Made by a program: the position numbers and the translations under genes. A stretch of 64,000 bases of DNA, taken from Bacteroidales bacterium CF (GTDB taxonomy: Bacteria > Bacteroidota > Bacteroidia > Bacteroidales > UBA932). The notes under the pieces are model-generated. The model did not search any database. It had not been told where the DNA came from and was given only the letters and a program-made list of their open reading frames with translations. The stretch covers positions 124,001 to 188,000 of the forward strand of contig CP006772.1 of assembly GCA_000473305.1 (NCBI GenBank), in the 5' to 3' direction. Every line of letters starts with the position of its first letter. Position 1 is the stretch's first letter. Positions 23,068 to 31,558 of this stretch are shown here, piece by piece.

Positions 23068-24525
23068 TTACAATCCGATTGATTGTTGTTTTTTCTCAAA
23101 AGTATTATGACCGACAATATATGCATATATAGCAGCCGGAATAAATTGTAATCTTACTTTTTGGAGTTGTTTTTCTCCAAATTTGCTTATGGAGGTAACG
23201 ATTGCTTCATCAACCTTATTTATTTCCATAAATTGGAGCAAGGATTTTAATTCACCAATGTGCTCAAAATATCTGTCTGACCATTTTATCTCAACGGCCC
23301 AATTCGGTTTTTGTTTAATTATATCAAGACCAATCAGGTCTACCTCTCCTTTATCTCTTCCTTTTGACCAATTGGCATAATAGACATCTGTCTTATCTCT
23401 TTGAATCCATTGTGCAAATATTGCTGTTTCTACCATATTCCCAATGTTGTCATCAAGAAAGCTTAATGGAGAAAATAGTGCACACCTTAGGGAGGGGTTG
23501 GTCAAATATACTTTGAAGGAGGTTACCCTTTGCATTCTTTTCGCATTAATGTCTGTCTTGTATACAACTTTTATGAGAAAAGCTGCCTCAAGATATTGAA
23601 TATATTTCTTGAGTACATCAATCCTGATATCAGACTCTTGCGACAGTCTGTCATACGAAAACTCACTGCCAGAGCGGTATGCAATATATACAAAAAGTCT
23701 GTTCAGTTCTTGTGTGTCGCTGATGCCATATAAGCTCGGAAGGTCTCTTAATAAAACTTTGTCTACAATATCGTGCCTTATATATTGCCCCGGATCTGAC
23801 TTTATTTTATCTGAAAAGGCCACTTCAGGATAACCTCCGAAGTTGATATAATCAAGAAAATTTGTGTTTAACTCTTCAATATTAACAGTATCATAGGCAG
23901 ATATCTCCTGCCCTTTCCAGCTAATTATCTTTTTAAGAATTAATCTGTCCAGATTTTTAAGATGCAAATATTCACTGAATGTTAAAGGTGGAAGCATGAA
24001 ATCAGTAAACCGGCCGGCACCACTCTCGCTGCTTTTCTTCTTTAATGCAGCGGCAGCCGAGCCGGATGCAATAAACTTAACATTCCTGTAACTATCGCTC
24101 ATAGACTTAAGGTGAACTTCCCAGTTGTCCAGATATTGAATTTCATCATAAAAGAGAAAGAAATCGTCAGTATTGTCATTTTGCATAAGAGCCTCACGTG
24201 CAAACTTAAATAATTGTTCAAGAGAAAGATTGTTATAAATGGGAGTGTCAATAGATAAATATATTATTTTTTGTGGATTAACACCCTCTTTCAGTAATTT
24301 GCTGATGGAGTGAAAAATCATTACAGTCTTTCCGACACGACGTGGGCCCATCAGGACAACCGTTCTACGTATCGACTTCTCTGTAATCAACGGGTAAAAA
24401 AGGTTGATATACGGACGACGTGTCATCTGTTCGTAGTCAGACGGAATCATACCTGAAATCCACCAAGGATTATCATACTTAAGCCTTGATAAAATTTGTT
24501 CTTTAAGAAAACTCTCCAGTCTCAT
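23068..24525 (-). CDS. AAA_14 / DUF4143 ATPase
   Basis: The 485-aa product has a Walker A GPRRVGKT (about residues 60-67), a Walker B-like FFLFYDEIQYL (near 130) and a sensor GSAAAALK (near 155), then a winged-helix part and a C-terminal DUF4143 domain with KGEVDLIGLD and AVEIKWSDR, which resembles a PD-(D/E)XK nuclease core. Such ATPases are common and variable in bacteria; some may be mobile or defence-linked, but the function is unproven. It ends 5 nt from repeat R2 copy B and is divergent from the defence operon. Confidence 0.85.
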   Translation of the reverse strand: MRLESFLKEQILSRLKYDNPWWISGMIPSDYEQMTRRPYINLFYPLITEKSIRRTVVLMGPRRVGKTVMIFHSISKLLKEGVNPQKIIYLSIDTPIYNNLSLEQLFKFAREALMQNDNTDDFFLFYDEIQYLDNWEVHLKSMSDSYRNVKFIASGSAAAALKKKSSESGAGRFTDFMLPPLTFSEYLHLKNLDRLILKKIISWKGQEISAYDTVNIEELNTNFLDYINFGGYPEVAFSDKIKSDPGQYIRHDIVDKVLLRDLPSLYGISDTQELNRLFVYIAYRSGSEFSYDRLSQESDIRIDVLKKYIQYLEAAFLIKVVYKTDINAKRMQRVTSFKVYLTNPSLRCALFSPLSFLDDNIGNMVETAIFAQWIQRDKTDVYYANWSKGRDKGEVDLIGLDIIKQKPNWAVEIKWSDRYFEHIGELKSLLQFMEINKVDEAIVTSISKFGEKQLQKVRLQFIPAAIYAYIVGHNTFEKKQQSIGL

Positions 24526-24697
24526 AATCGCTGTTTTTACAAATATAATAAAAAATTAATTCTTAAAATTAAATCTATGTAAAAATAACACTAAAAATAT
24601 AGCCCTATTTATACGTATATGTATGAATAAGTATAAAATGATAAATTTTCATTATTAATTTTAATGCGACTAAACTTTAGTAAACTTTTTGGAAAAA

Positions 24698-24708
24698 CCT
24701 TGGCAAGG
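24698..24708. promoter_or_regulatory. Palindrome upstream of the XRE promoter
   Basis: CCTTGGCAAGG is an 11-bp perfect palindrome, 4 nt upstream of the possible -33 box of the defence operon. It could be an operator, but nothing else supports that. Confidence 0.35.
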
Positions 24709-24711
24709 TAA

Positions 24712-24740
24712 TTCGTATAGCATTATTTTTCATATATTTG
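24712..24740 (+). promoter_or_regulatory. Predicted promoter of the defence operon
   Basis: TATATTTG (24733-24740) matches the -7 consensus TAnnTTTG exactly. TTCG (24712-24715), one mismatch from TTTG, is 17 nt upstream. The start site would lie near 24746, within an operator-like dyad. Confidence 0.5.
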
Positions 24741-24743
24741 TGA

Positions 24744-24759
24744 AACAGATTACTCTGTT
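24744..24759. promoter_or_regulatory. Operator-like dyad AACAGA-TTAC-TCTGTT
   Basis: A perfect 6-bp inverted repeat with a 4-nt spacer, 3 nt downstream of the -7 box and 14 nt before the XRE start codon. A repressor bound here would block transcription initiation. The adjacent XRE protein is the obvious candidate for autoregulation, as controller proteins do in many restriction-modification loci. Confidence 0.5.
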
Positions 24760-24773
24760 AATTTGTAGACTAT

Positions 24774-24983
24774 ATGAATAGGATTAAGGAAGTACTGGAA
24801 GACAAGGGAATTAAGCAAATGTGGCTTGCGGAAAAACTAGGAAAGAGTTTTAGTATAGTAAATGCCTATGCCTGCAATAGAAGACAACCCTCTTTGGAGG
24901 TTCTGTATCAAGTAGCCAATCTGCTCCAGGTAGATGTTAAAGACCTGCTTGTTAGTAACGTTAATTCCCCTAAGAAAAATTGA
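24774..24983 (+). CDS. XRE-family helix-turn-helix regulator
   Basis: The 69-aa product is almost entirely a Cro/C1-type DNA-binding domain: MNRIKEVLEDKGIKQMWLAEKLG, then SFSIVNAYACNRRQPSLEVLYQVANLLQVDVKDLL. Proteins of this size often control restriction-modification genes or antitoxin operons. It precedes the helicase by 3 nt and is read in the same direction, so it is likely the first gene of the operon and may bind the dyad at 24744-24759. Confidence 0.88.
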   Translation: MNRIKEVLEDKGIKQMWLAEKLGKSFSIVNAYACNRRQPSLEVLYQVANLLQVDVKDLLVSNVNSPKKN

Positions 24984-24986
24984 TGC

Positions 24987-27900
24987 ATGGAGATAATTGA
25001 CAACAAACAAGGGCGTCTTTTAGGTGATGAAATCAGAAAGAGAATATCTTCTGAAACATCAATGTTTCTCAGCACCGGGGATTTTAGTATTTACGCCTTC
25101 TTATTTCTAAAGGATAAATTAAAGGACATTAAAGAGGTCGAAATTCTTCTATTGACTGACCCAGTACAAAACTCTCCGGTTGGAGTGTCTCTTCGGAATT
25201 CTATTTTTCTTTTTGGAGACAATTCCGAGCAAGAGCTACAAAATCAATTACTGCTAAGAAACGCATCCGAAGAGTGTGCAGCATGGCTTAAGAAAAAAGC
25301 CAAAATTTCTACATTGATTATTCCAAACTCATTTGGGATGAAAATGCTGGTTTTGGAAAACAAAGACAGTAATAATATTGCCGTTAATACAAATCTAAGC
25401 GATTTTACGGCAACTACTTTGGGATACGTGGCATCGGAAAATATTCATTGCAATATTTTGCAAACAGAATTACCGGCAGTTGACCAGTTCAAAAATTTGT
25501 TCTCGCAAGTCTGGAATAATCCTGTAATGTCAAAAGATATTAAGCAATATATGCTCAGTTCACTTGAACTTGGTTACAGGGATTATTCTCCGGATTTCAT
25601 TTACTATTACACACTTCATCATATTTTTAACGAATCGTTAAAGGACTTTGACAACGACAAGTTAATAAAAACAAGAACCGGCTTTAAGGATAAGAGAATC
25701 TGGAAAAAGTTGTACAAGTTTCAGAAGGATGGAGTCATGGGGGCCATCGAAAAAATAGAGAAATATGGAGGTTGTATAATAGCAGACAGCGTTGGTTTGG
25801 GTAAAACATTTGAAGCTCTTGCTATTATTAAGTATTATGAACTTCGCAATGATAGAGTGTTAGTTCTGTGTCCAAAAAAATTACGAGAAAACTGGACAGT
25901 TTATACACAAAACGACAGAAGAAACATTTTTTTGGAAGACCGTTTTAATTATGATGTTCTGCACCATACAGACCTAACCAGAGACAGAGGTTTATCCGGA
26001 ACCATAAATCTCAAAACCATCAACTGGGCAAACTACGATTTGGTAGTAATTGACGAGTCACATAATTTCCGCAACAACAACCCGCACAAAGGTGAGAAGA
26101 CCAGATACGCCCGTCTGATGAACGAGATTATCCGTAAAGGTGTCAAAACGAAATTGCTCATGCTGTCCGCAACCCCTGTTAACAATAGGATGAACGATTT
26201 GAAAAATCAAATTTCATTTATAACAGAGGGAAACGATTTAGCTTTTGATAAGGAAGGCGTTGATAATATTACTGCAGTTATGGCACTTGCCCAGCGCCAA
26301 TTCACAGAGTGGACAAAATCAGACACAAAGGATATTAACACCTTATTTGAAAAATTGGACAGCAGATATTTCAAACTGCTGGACATGCTCACCATTGCCC
26401 GCTCCCGAAAACATATCGTTAAGTATTACAATTGCGATGATGTTGGCAAATTCCCTGAAAGATTAAAGCCAATAAATATTAAAACTGATATTGACAGCAG
26501 GAAACTATTCCCTTCTCTAAAAGAGATTAATACATCCATCCGAAAACTCAATTTAGCCAACTTCTCGCCAATGGAGTATGTTTTGGCGGGGAAAAGAGAA
26601 GAATATGAGGCAAAATATGACTACCAACTAAAAACCGGCAGCGTATTTAAGCAGATAGACCGTGAAAAAAGTTTGATTCATTTAATGCGGGTAAACTATC
26701 TTAAACGCATGGAAAGTTCAATTAACTCTTTCTCTATAAGTATTAAAGGGCTATTAAAGCAGGTAAATGACAATCTGGAGAAAATTGCGAACTCAGCATT
26801 ATATATTGGGAAAGCAGTTACCATTGAAGATATTGATTTAGAAGATACCGACAACGAAGCCTTAGTTGGGAACAAAGTAAAGGTCTTATTGCAGGATATG
26901 GACTTAGTTAGATGGAAACAAGATCTTGAATATGACCGGGACATACTTGCCAAACTTCTTGAAAGTGCCAGAAATATTGATTCAATAAGAGACGAAAAGT
27001 TAGATGAATTAAAGCGAATAATTGCAAATAAAATTGATAATCCTATTAACGGTACAAATAGAAAAGTGGTAATATTCACTGCGTTTGCCGATACTGCAAA
27101 TTATCTGTATCACGACATTTCTTCATGGGCGCACAAAAATTACGGAATTTATTCAACGCTAATTACCGGAACAGGAATTAACAAAACAAACCTGCCTCAT
27201 TCCGGAAATGATATGAATGATTTGCTCACCAATTTTTCACCGATTTCAAAAGAGAGAGATAAAACGGGCAGCAAAATAAAAGAAGAGATTGACATTCTGA
27301 TTGCAACAGATTGTATTTCCGAAGGTCAGAACCTCCAGGACTGCGACTTCTTGGTTAATTACGATATTCACTGGAATCCGGTGCGTATAATTCAGCGCTT
27401 CGGGCGAATAGACCGTCTTGGATCAATAAACGAAAGAGTACAATTAGTCAATTTCTGGCCTAATATCGAGTTGAATGAATACATAAACCTGGAAAGCCGC
27501 GTAAAAGGCAAGATGGTTTTGCTGGACATATCGGCAACAGGAGAGGAGAACCTTATAGAGATGAATGGTCAGGATGAGATGAACGATTTGGAATACAGAC
27601 GCAAACAGTTGGAGCAACTGCAAAACACAGTCCTTGACCTTGAGGATATTCAGGGAGGAATGACCATCACCGACAGCAATATGAATGATTTTCGCATGGA
27701 TTTGCTGGAGTATTCAAAAAGCGATAAAGACCAACCGGAACAAATGCCAAAAGGAATACATTCTGTAGTAATGGCAAATGATGTAGAAATAAAAGAGGGA
27801 ACAATATTTTGTTTGCGAAACAGAAAAGGCGAAAAAGGTAAAAGTATTTTATCTCCCTATTATCTGGTATATATAGGGAAGGACGGCGAAACATTGCTGG

Positions 27901-28193
27901 GTTATATGCAAGGTAAGCGCTGCCTGGATTATATGAAGAAACTATGTCAGGGCCAGACAGAGGTAGTAAAGGAACTGGCAGAACAGGTAAAGTCAGAAAC
28001 CAGAAACTACAGAGATATGAAAATATATAGCGGTTTACTTCAGTCAGCCATGGAGAGTGTTTTAGGAAAGTCGCACGAGATAGGAGCTGCATCCTTTTTC
28101 TCAACCGATGGTGTGGCTCTGGCTGCCGAAGGAGTTACCGCCAAAAGCGATTTTGAAGTTATCTCATTTGTAGTTATAAAAAGTCAGAAATGA
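24987..28193 (+). CDS. SNF2-type helicase with degenerate PLD-like N terminus
   Basis: The 1068-aa product holds a complete SF2/SNF2 motor: motif I DSVGLGKT (about 267-274), motif II DESH (356-359), motif III SATPVNN (from 394), motif V ATDCISEGQNLQ and motif VI QRFGRIDR (803-810). A long helical insertion (about 520-690) separates the lobes. Residues about 15-150 resemble a phospholipase D/nuclease domain (STGDFSIYAFLF, NTNLSDFTATTLG), but where HxK would stand it reads GMK (117-119), so the site looks inactive. The stop overlaps the DUF4391 start (ATGA, 28190-28193), implying coupled synthesis. In related loci this helicase type accompanies type III modification genes. Confidence 0.88.
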   Translation: MEIIDNKQGRLLGDEIRKRISSETSMFLSTGDFSIYAFLFLKDKLKDIKEVEILLLTDPVQNSPVGVSLRNSIFLFGDNSEQELQNQLLLRNASEECAAWLKKKAKISTLIIPNSFGMKMLVLENKDSNNIAVNTNLSDFTATTLGYVASENIHCNILQTELPAVDQFKNLFSQVWNNPVMSKDIKQYMLSSLELGYRDYSPDFIYYYTLHHIFNESLKDFDNDKLIKTRTGFKDKRIWKKLYKFQKDGVMGAIEKIEKYGGCIIADSVGLGKTFEALAIIKYYELRNDRVLVLCPKKLRENWTVYTQNDRRNIFLEDRFNYDVLHHTDLTRDRGLSGTINLKTINWANYDLVVIDESHNFRNNNPHKGEKTRYARLMNEIIRKGVKTKLLMLSATPVNNRMNDLKNQISFITEGNDLAFDKEGVDNITAVMALAQRQFTEWTKSDTKDINTLFEKLDSRYFKLLDMLTIARSRKHIVKYYNCDDVGKFPERLKPINIKTDIDSRKLFPSLKEINTSIRKLNLANFSPMEYVLAGKREEYEAKYDYQLKTGSVFKQIDREKSLIHLMRVNYLKRMESSINSFSISIKGLLKQVNDNLEKIANSALYIGKAVTIEDIDLEDTDNEALVGNKVKVLLQDMDLVRWKQDLEYDRDILAKLLESARNIDSIRDEKLDELKRIIANKIDNPINGTNRKVVIFTAFADTANYLYHDISSWAHKNYGIYSTLITGTGINKTNLPHSGNDMNDLLTNFSPISKERDKTGSKIKEEIDILIATDCISEGQNLQDCDFLVNYDIHWNPVRIIQRFGRIDRLGSINERVQLVNFWPNIELNEYINLESRVKGKMVLLDISATGEENLIEMNGQDEMNDLEYRRKQLEQLQNTVLDLEDIQGGMTITDSNMNDFRMDLLEYSKSDKDQPEQMPKGIHSVVMANDVEIKEGTIFCLRNRKGEKGKSILSPYYLVYIGKDGETLLGYMQGKRCLDYMKKLCQGQTEVVKELAEQVKSETRNYRDMKIYSGLLQSAMESVLGKSHEIGAASFFSTDGVALAAEGVTAKSDFEVISFVVIKSQK

Positions 28194-28936
28194 TACAAAG
28201 CTTTAACCCTCCCCCAAGGGCAGTTGTTAATACTGTAATAACCAAGAAACTCTTTCTGGATCAGATGAATCTGACTCCATCGGAAAAGAAGTTGATTCGT
28301 GACGACATATCATCAATCCATATGCGGATTGTACTTCAGCCCCAAACCATAGGGTTACCGGAATACGAAACAGAGGAGTATCAATACAAACAGATTGTAA
28401 TATCTGAGGTTGTCCTAAACAGGCAGAGTGTCTGTTTTGCAATTGCCCGGCTTCTGCAGCAGGCTTTTCCTTACCCACTCATTCTCTTGTTGAAATATGG
28501 AGAGGAGTATATGATAAACTGGGCAGATAAAAGGATAAATTTGGCAGATAAAAGCAAAAGGGTGGTTGAAAATATGGAATTCACCCGCTGGATTAACCCG
28601 ACGAACACTGATTCTGTGACCAAAGAATTTCTCAATTCAATAGATCTAACCAAACCCCAATGCAACAATCTGAAAGAGCTGTTTGATATTCTGAAGAATC
28701 GCTTTTATATGTTGGCAGTTGCAGACGAAACCGGGAGCTATTCAGAAGCAACACCGTATAACATTCACTACTATAGGGAGCAGATGGCTCTTTTAACGCA
28801 AAACAGAGAGGAGCAAAAAAACATTATTGAGGAGTTGAAAAGTGAGATACAGTTTAATGTGCAAGTACAATTAAATGGAAATTTAAAGAGACTGCAAGAT
28901 ATTGAAAAAATAATAATTGGATCATTACATAATTGA
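28190..28936 (+). CDS. DUF4391 domain protein
   Basis: The 248-aa product has the features I associate with DUF4391: an N-terminal basic FNPPPRAVVNTVITKKLFLDQMNLTPSEKKLIRDDI, a middle beta stretch (QIVISEVVLNRQ, YPLILLLKYGEEYMINWADKRINL) and a C-terminal coiled-coil (about 205-248). The family is found next to SNF2-type helicases and type III Mod genes; its biochemical role is unknown. ATGA overlap with the helicase suggests a stoichiometric partner. Confidence 0.8.
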   Translation: MIQSFNPPPRAVVNTVITKKLFLDQMNLTPSEKKLIRDDISSIHMRIVLQPQTIGLPEYETEEYQYKQIVISEVVLNRQSVCFAIARLLQQAFPYPLILLLKYGEEYMINWADKRINLADKSKRVVENMEFTRWINPTNTDSVTKEFLNSIDLTKPQCNNLKELFDILKNRFYMLAVADETGSYSEATPYNIHYYREQMALLTQNREEQKNIIEELKSEIQFNVQVQLNGNLKRLQDIEKIIIGSLHN

Positions 28937-28944
28937 GTAATATC

Positions 28945-29595
28945 ATGAAAATGATGACAGAAGAGACAAGGCAATGGCTACTGAGCTCCAGTATCCAAGC
29001 CATAGAAGAAACGAGAATACAAATTAATTTGCTGGTTGAACATCCTACGTTATTCAATATTAGTAAAGAACTTTCTCAATTTGACCTTTTTATCTCTATG
29101 TTAGTTTGCGATTTTAATGTAGCGACCAAACTGTACTGTCAGGCAAATCAACGATGGGAACAGATCTTTTTAGTGAAACAGATATATACAATGATGAATG
29201 AGAGCACAAAAAAGATTATTGGATATCCGTCAACCAATAGTAAACCAAACTATTGGGAGAAAGCAGTAAAACCATTTGCTTATCAAAATGAGGCAGAATT
29301 ACTTGAAGAATATGAATTGATAACAAAAGAATTGAGAGAATATAGTAAAGAAGATTTTCAAAGAGAAATACAAAAAGTTAGAGGCTATGCTGTTCATTAC
29401 GAAGAATCATTAGATTCGCTAGCTCTATTCAACGAATTAAATAGTGTAAACTTAGAAGAGACTTTTAAATTATTAATCGAATGGGCAAAACTAATCGAAA
29501 GAATGTCACAATTCTTAAACAAATGTTATTTTGTTTTATATAATATTAAAATCCCGGAATTGATAAATTTATACAAAGAAGATAATACAAAATAA
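28945..29595 (+). CDS. Unrecognised helical protein in the defence operon
   Basis: A 216-aa protein predicted by eye to be almost all alpha-helical, with acidic and Leu-rich stretches (RQWLLSSSIQAIEETRIQINLLVE, ELITKELREYSKEDFQREIQKV). No signal peptide, transmembrane helix or catalytic motif was seen, and I do not recognise a family. The ATG at 28945 is preferred; a TTG at 28933 overlapping the DUF4391 stop is an alternative adding four residues. The gene lies between the DUF4391 gene and mod, 8 nt before mod, in the same apparent operon. It could be an accessory or a guard subunit, but there is no direct evidence. Confidence 0.65.
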   Translation: MKMMTEETRQWLLSSSIQAIEETRIQINLLVEHPTLFNISKELSQFDLFISMLVCDFNVATKLYCQANQRWEQIFLVKQIYTMMNESTKKIIGYPSTNSKPNYWEKAVKPFAYQNEAELLEEYELITKELREYSKEDFQREIQKVRGYAVHYEESLDSLALFNELNSVNLEETFKLLIEWAKLIERMSQFLNKCYFVLYNIKIPELINLYKEDNTK

Positions 29596-29603
29596 TTAAT
29601 AAT

Positions 29604-31547
29604 ATGGAAAAAATAACTGCTAAGCATCCCGATAGCCAAAGTGCTGATTTAGTGGCACAACATATAGAGCAATTAAGTCAATTATTCCCCGAAGTAATAA
29701 AAGAGGGAAAGGTCGATATTGAAGCATTGCAAGACTTATTGGGTAATTATATTGATACTCCGGAAGAGCGATTTCAGCTCAATTGGGCGGGAAAATCTCA
29801 GGCAAGGCGCGAGGCACAGAAGCGAAGTACAGGAACTCTTCGTCCGTGTCCTGAAGAATCTGTCAATTGGGACACAACGGAGAATATATATATTGAAGGA
29901 GATAACCTAGAAGTGCTTAAGCTTTTACAAAAGAGTTATTACAAAAAGGTAAGGATGATATATATAGATCCTCCATATAATACAGGAAATGACTTTGTAT
30001 ATAAAGATAACTATTCCGATAACTTGACAAATTATCTTGAAATATCTGGACAAGATCGCTCGCTTGGCACCAATACTGAAAGTGATGGCCGTTACCATTC
30101 CAATTGGTTAAATATGATGTATCCTCGATTAAAATTGGCCCGTAACTTATTGGCAGATGAAGGTGTGATATTTATTTCTATAGATGATAATGAGATTGCG
30201 AATCTCAAGAAGATATGTGACGAAATTTTCGGAGAAGAAAATTTTAGAAATATACTATTAGTAAGAAGATACGACAAGAATATAAATACTCAATTTTTAG
30301 AAGATGGCTTAAAATCATTTAATACTGGCGCAGAATATGTTTTTATTTATTCAAAGAACTCTTCTTTACGAATGAACCCAGTATTTAGGAAAGCATCAGA
30401 AGAAAGAAGTTCACAAGGCTACTGGAAAGGATTTTGGAATGATGCTGAGAGAAAAACTATGCAATATGAACTACTTAATGTTGAAATTAAGAAAGGGCAA
30501 TGGAAATGGAAAGAAGATGTTGCTAAAGATGCAGTTAAAAATTATGAGGATTATCTCGAAAAGTTCGCATCTAAAATGACGATTGAAGAATACTGGAAAA
30601 GCACAGGTTCAAAGAAAAAATTTATTAGAAGAAAATCTGAAGGGAATGGAATGAATAAAGGTGTGGAGCATTGGATTGCTCCAAGTGATAAAATATTACG
30701 AAACACCCTTTGGCAGGATGTATTTGCATCAAAAATACTACAAGGATTTGATGTTCCTTTTAATAATCCAAAGAATCCTGATTTAATATATTTACTTATT
30801 GAGATTGCGTTTGGTGACTTGAGTCAAGGTATCATTTTAGACTTTTTTAGTGGTAGTGGCACTACCTTTCATGCTGTAATGCAATTAAATGCAGATGATG
30901 GAGGCAATCGAAAATCCATCATGGTCCAGATTCCTGAGGCAACACCTGAAGACTCTGAAGCAAGGAAAGCCGGTTATAAAACAATTGCTGAGATTGGAAA
31001 AGAACGTATTCGCCGTGCGGGAAAGAAGATTGTTGAAGAATTAAAAGCGAAACAAGCAAAGGAGGGAGCTCTCTTCGCCGAGGAACAAAAGAAACTGGAT
31101 ATTGGCTTTAAAGTATTCAAACTCGATAGCTCAAATATTAATACTTGGGATAGTTCTCCATTCAATTTAGAAGGGGCTTTGTATAATTCCGTTCAAAACA
31201 TAAAATCAGACAGGACAGAGCTCGACTTGCTTTATGAGATATTGTTGAAGTACGGTATCGACCTTGTTCAGCCTATCAACGAACATGTTTTAGCAGGTAA
31301 GAAAGTATACGAAATGGGAGCTGGTGCTTTGATTGTTTGTATGGCAGACCATGTTAAAACGGAAGCGGCAGAGGCTATTGCTCAACTCTGGAAAGAGGTT
31401 AAACCAACTGCTATTGATGAATCGTCAAAAGCAGCAATTAATTGCCGCGTAGTATTCAAAGACAACGGATTTGACGACAATAACGACAAAACAAATGTTT
31501 TGCAAATATTAAAGCAGCATGGAATTGATAATGTTGTAAGCATCTAA
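29604..31547 (+). CDS. Type III restriction-modification methyltransferase (Mod)
   Basis: The 647-aa product is a beta-class amino-methyltransferase: the catalytic motif DPPYNTG (122-128) comes before the SAM-binding motif DFFSGSGTT (413-421). The region between and around about 210-390 is the variable target-recognition part. The N terminus (residues 1-80, with RFQLNWAGKSQARREAQK) and the C-terminal part after about 440 are typical of type III Mod. It would methylate adenine (N6) in a short asymmetric site on one strand and give specificity to Res. A partner res lies 1.6 kb downstream, beyond one inserted gene. Confidence 0.92.
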   Translation: MEKITAKHPDSQSADLVAQHIEQLSQLFPEVIKEGKVDIEALQDLLGNYIDTPEERFQLNWAGKSQARREAQKRSTGTLRPCPEESVNWDTTENIYIEGDNLEVLKLLQKSYYKKVRMIYIDPPYNTGNDFVYKDNYSDNLTNYLEISGQDRSLGTNTESDGRYHSNWLNMMYPRLKLARNLLADEGVIFISIDDNEIANLKKICDEIFGEENFRNILLVRRYDKNINTQFLEDGLKSFNTGAEYVFIYSKNSSLRMNPVFRKASEERSSQGYWKGFWNDAERKTMQYELLNVEIKKGQWKWKEDVAKDAVKNYEDYLEKFASKMTIEEYWKSTGSKKKFIRRKSEGNGMNKGVEHWIAPSDKILRNTLWQDVFASKILQGFDVPFNNPKNPDLIYLLIEIAFGDLSQGIILDFFSGSGTTFHAVMQLNADDGGNRKSIMVQIPEATPEDSEARKAGYKTIAEIGKERIRRAGKKIVEELKAKQAKEGALFAEEQKKLDIGFKVFKLDSSNINTWDSSPFNLEGALYNSVQNIKSDRTELDLLYEILLKYGIDLVQPINEHVLAGKKVYEMGAGALIVCMADHVKTEAAEAIAQLWKEVKPTAIDESSKAAINCRVVFKDNGFDDNNDKTNVLQILKQHGIDNVVSI

Positions 31548-31558
31548 ATGATACGGTT

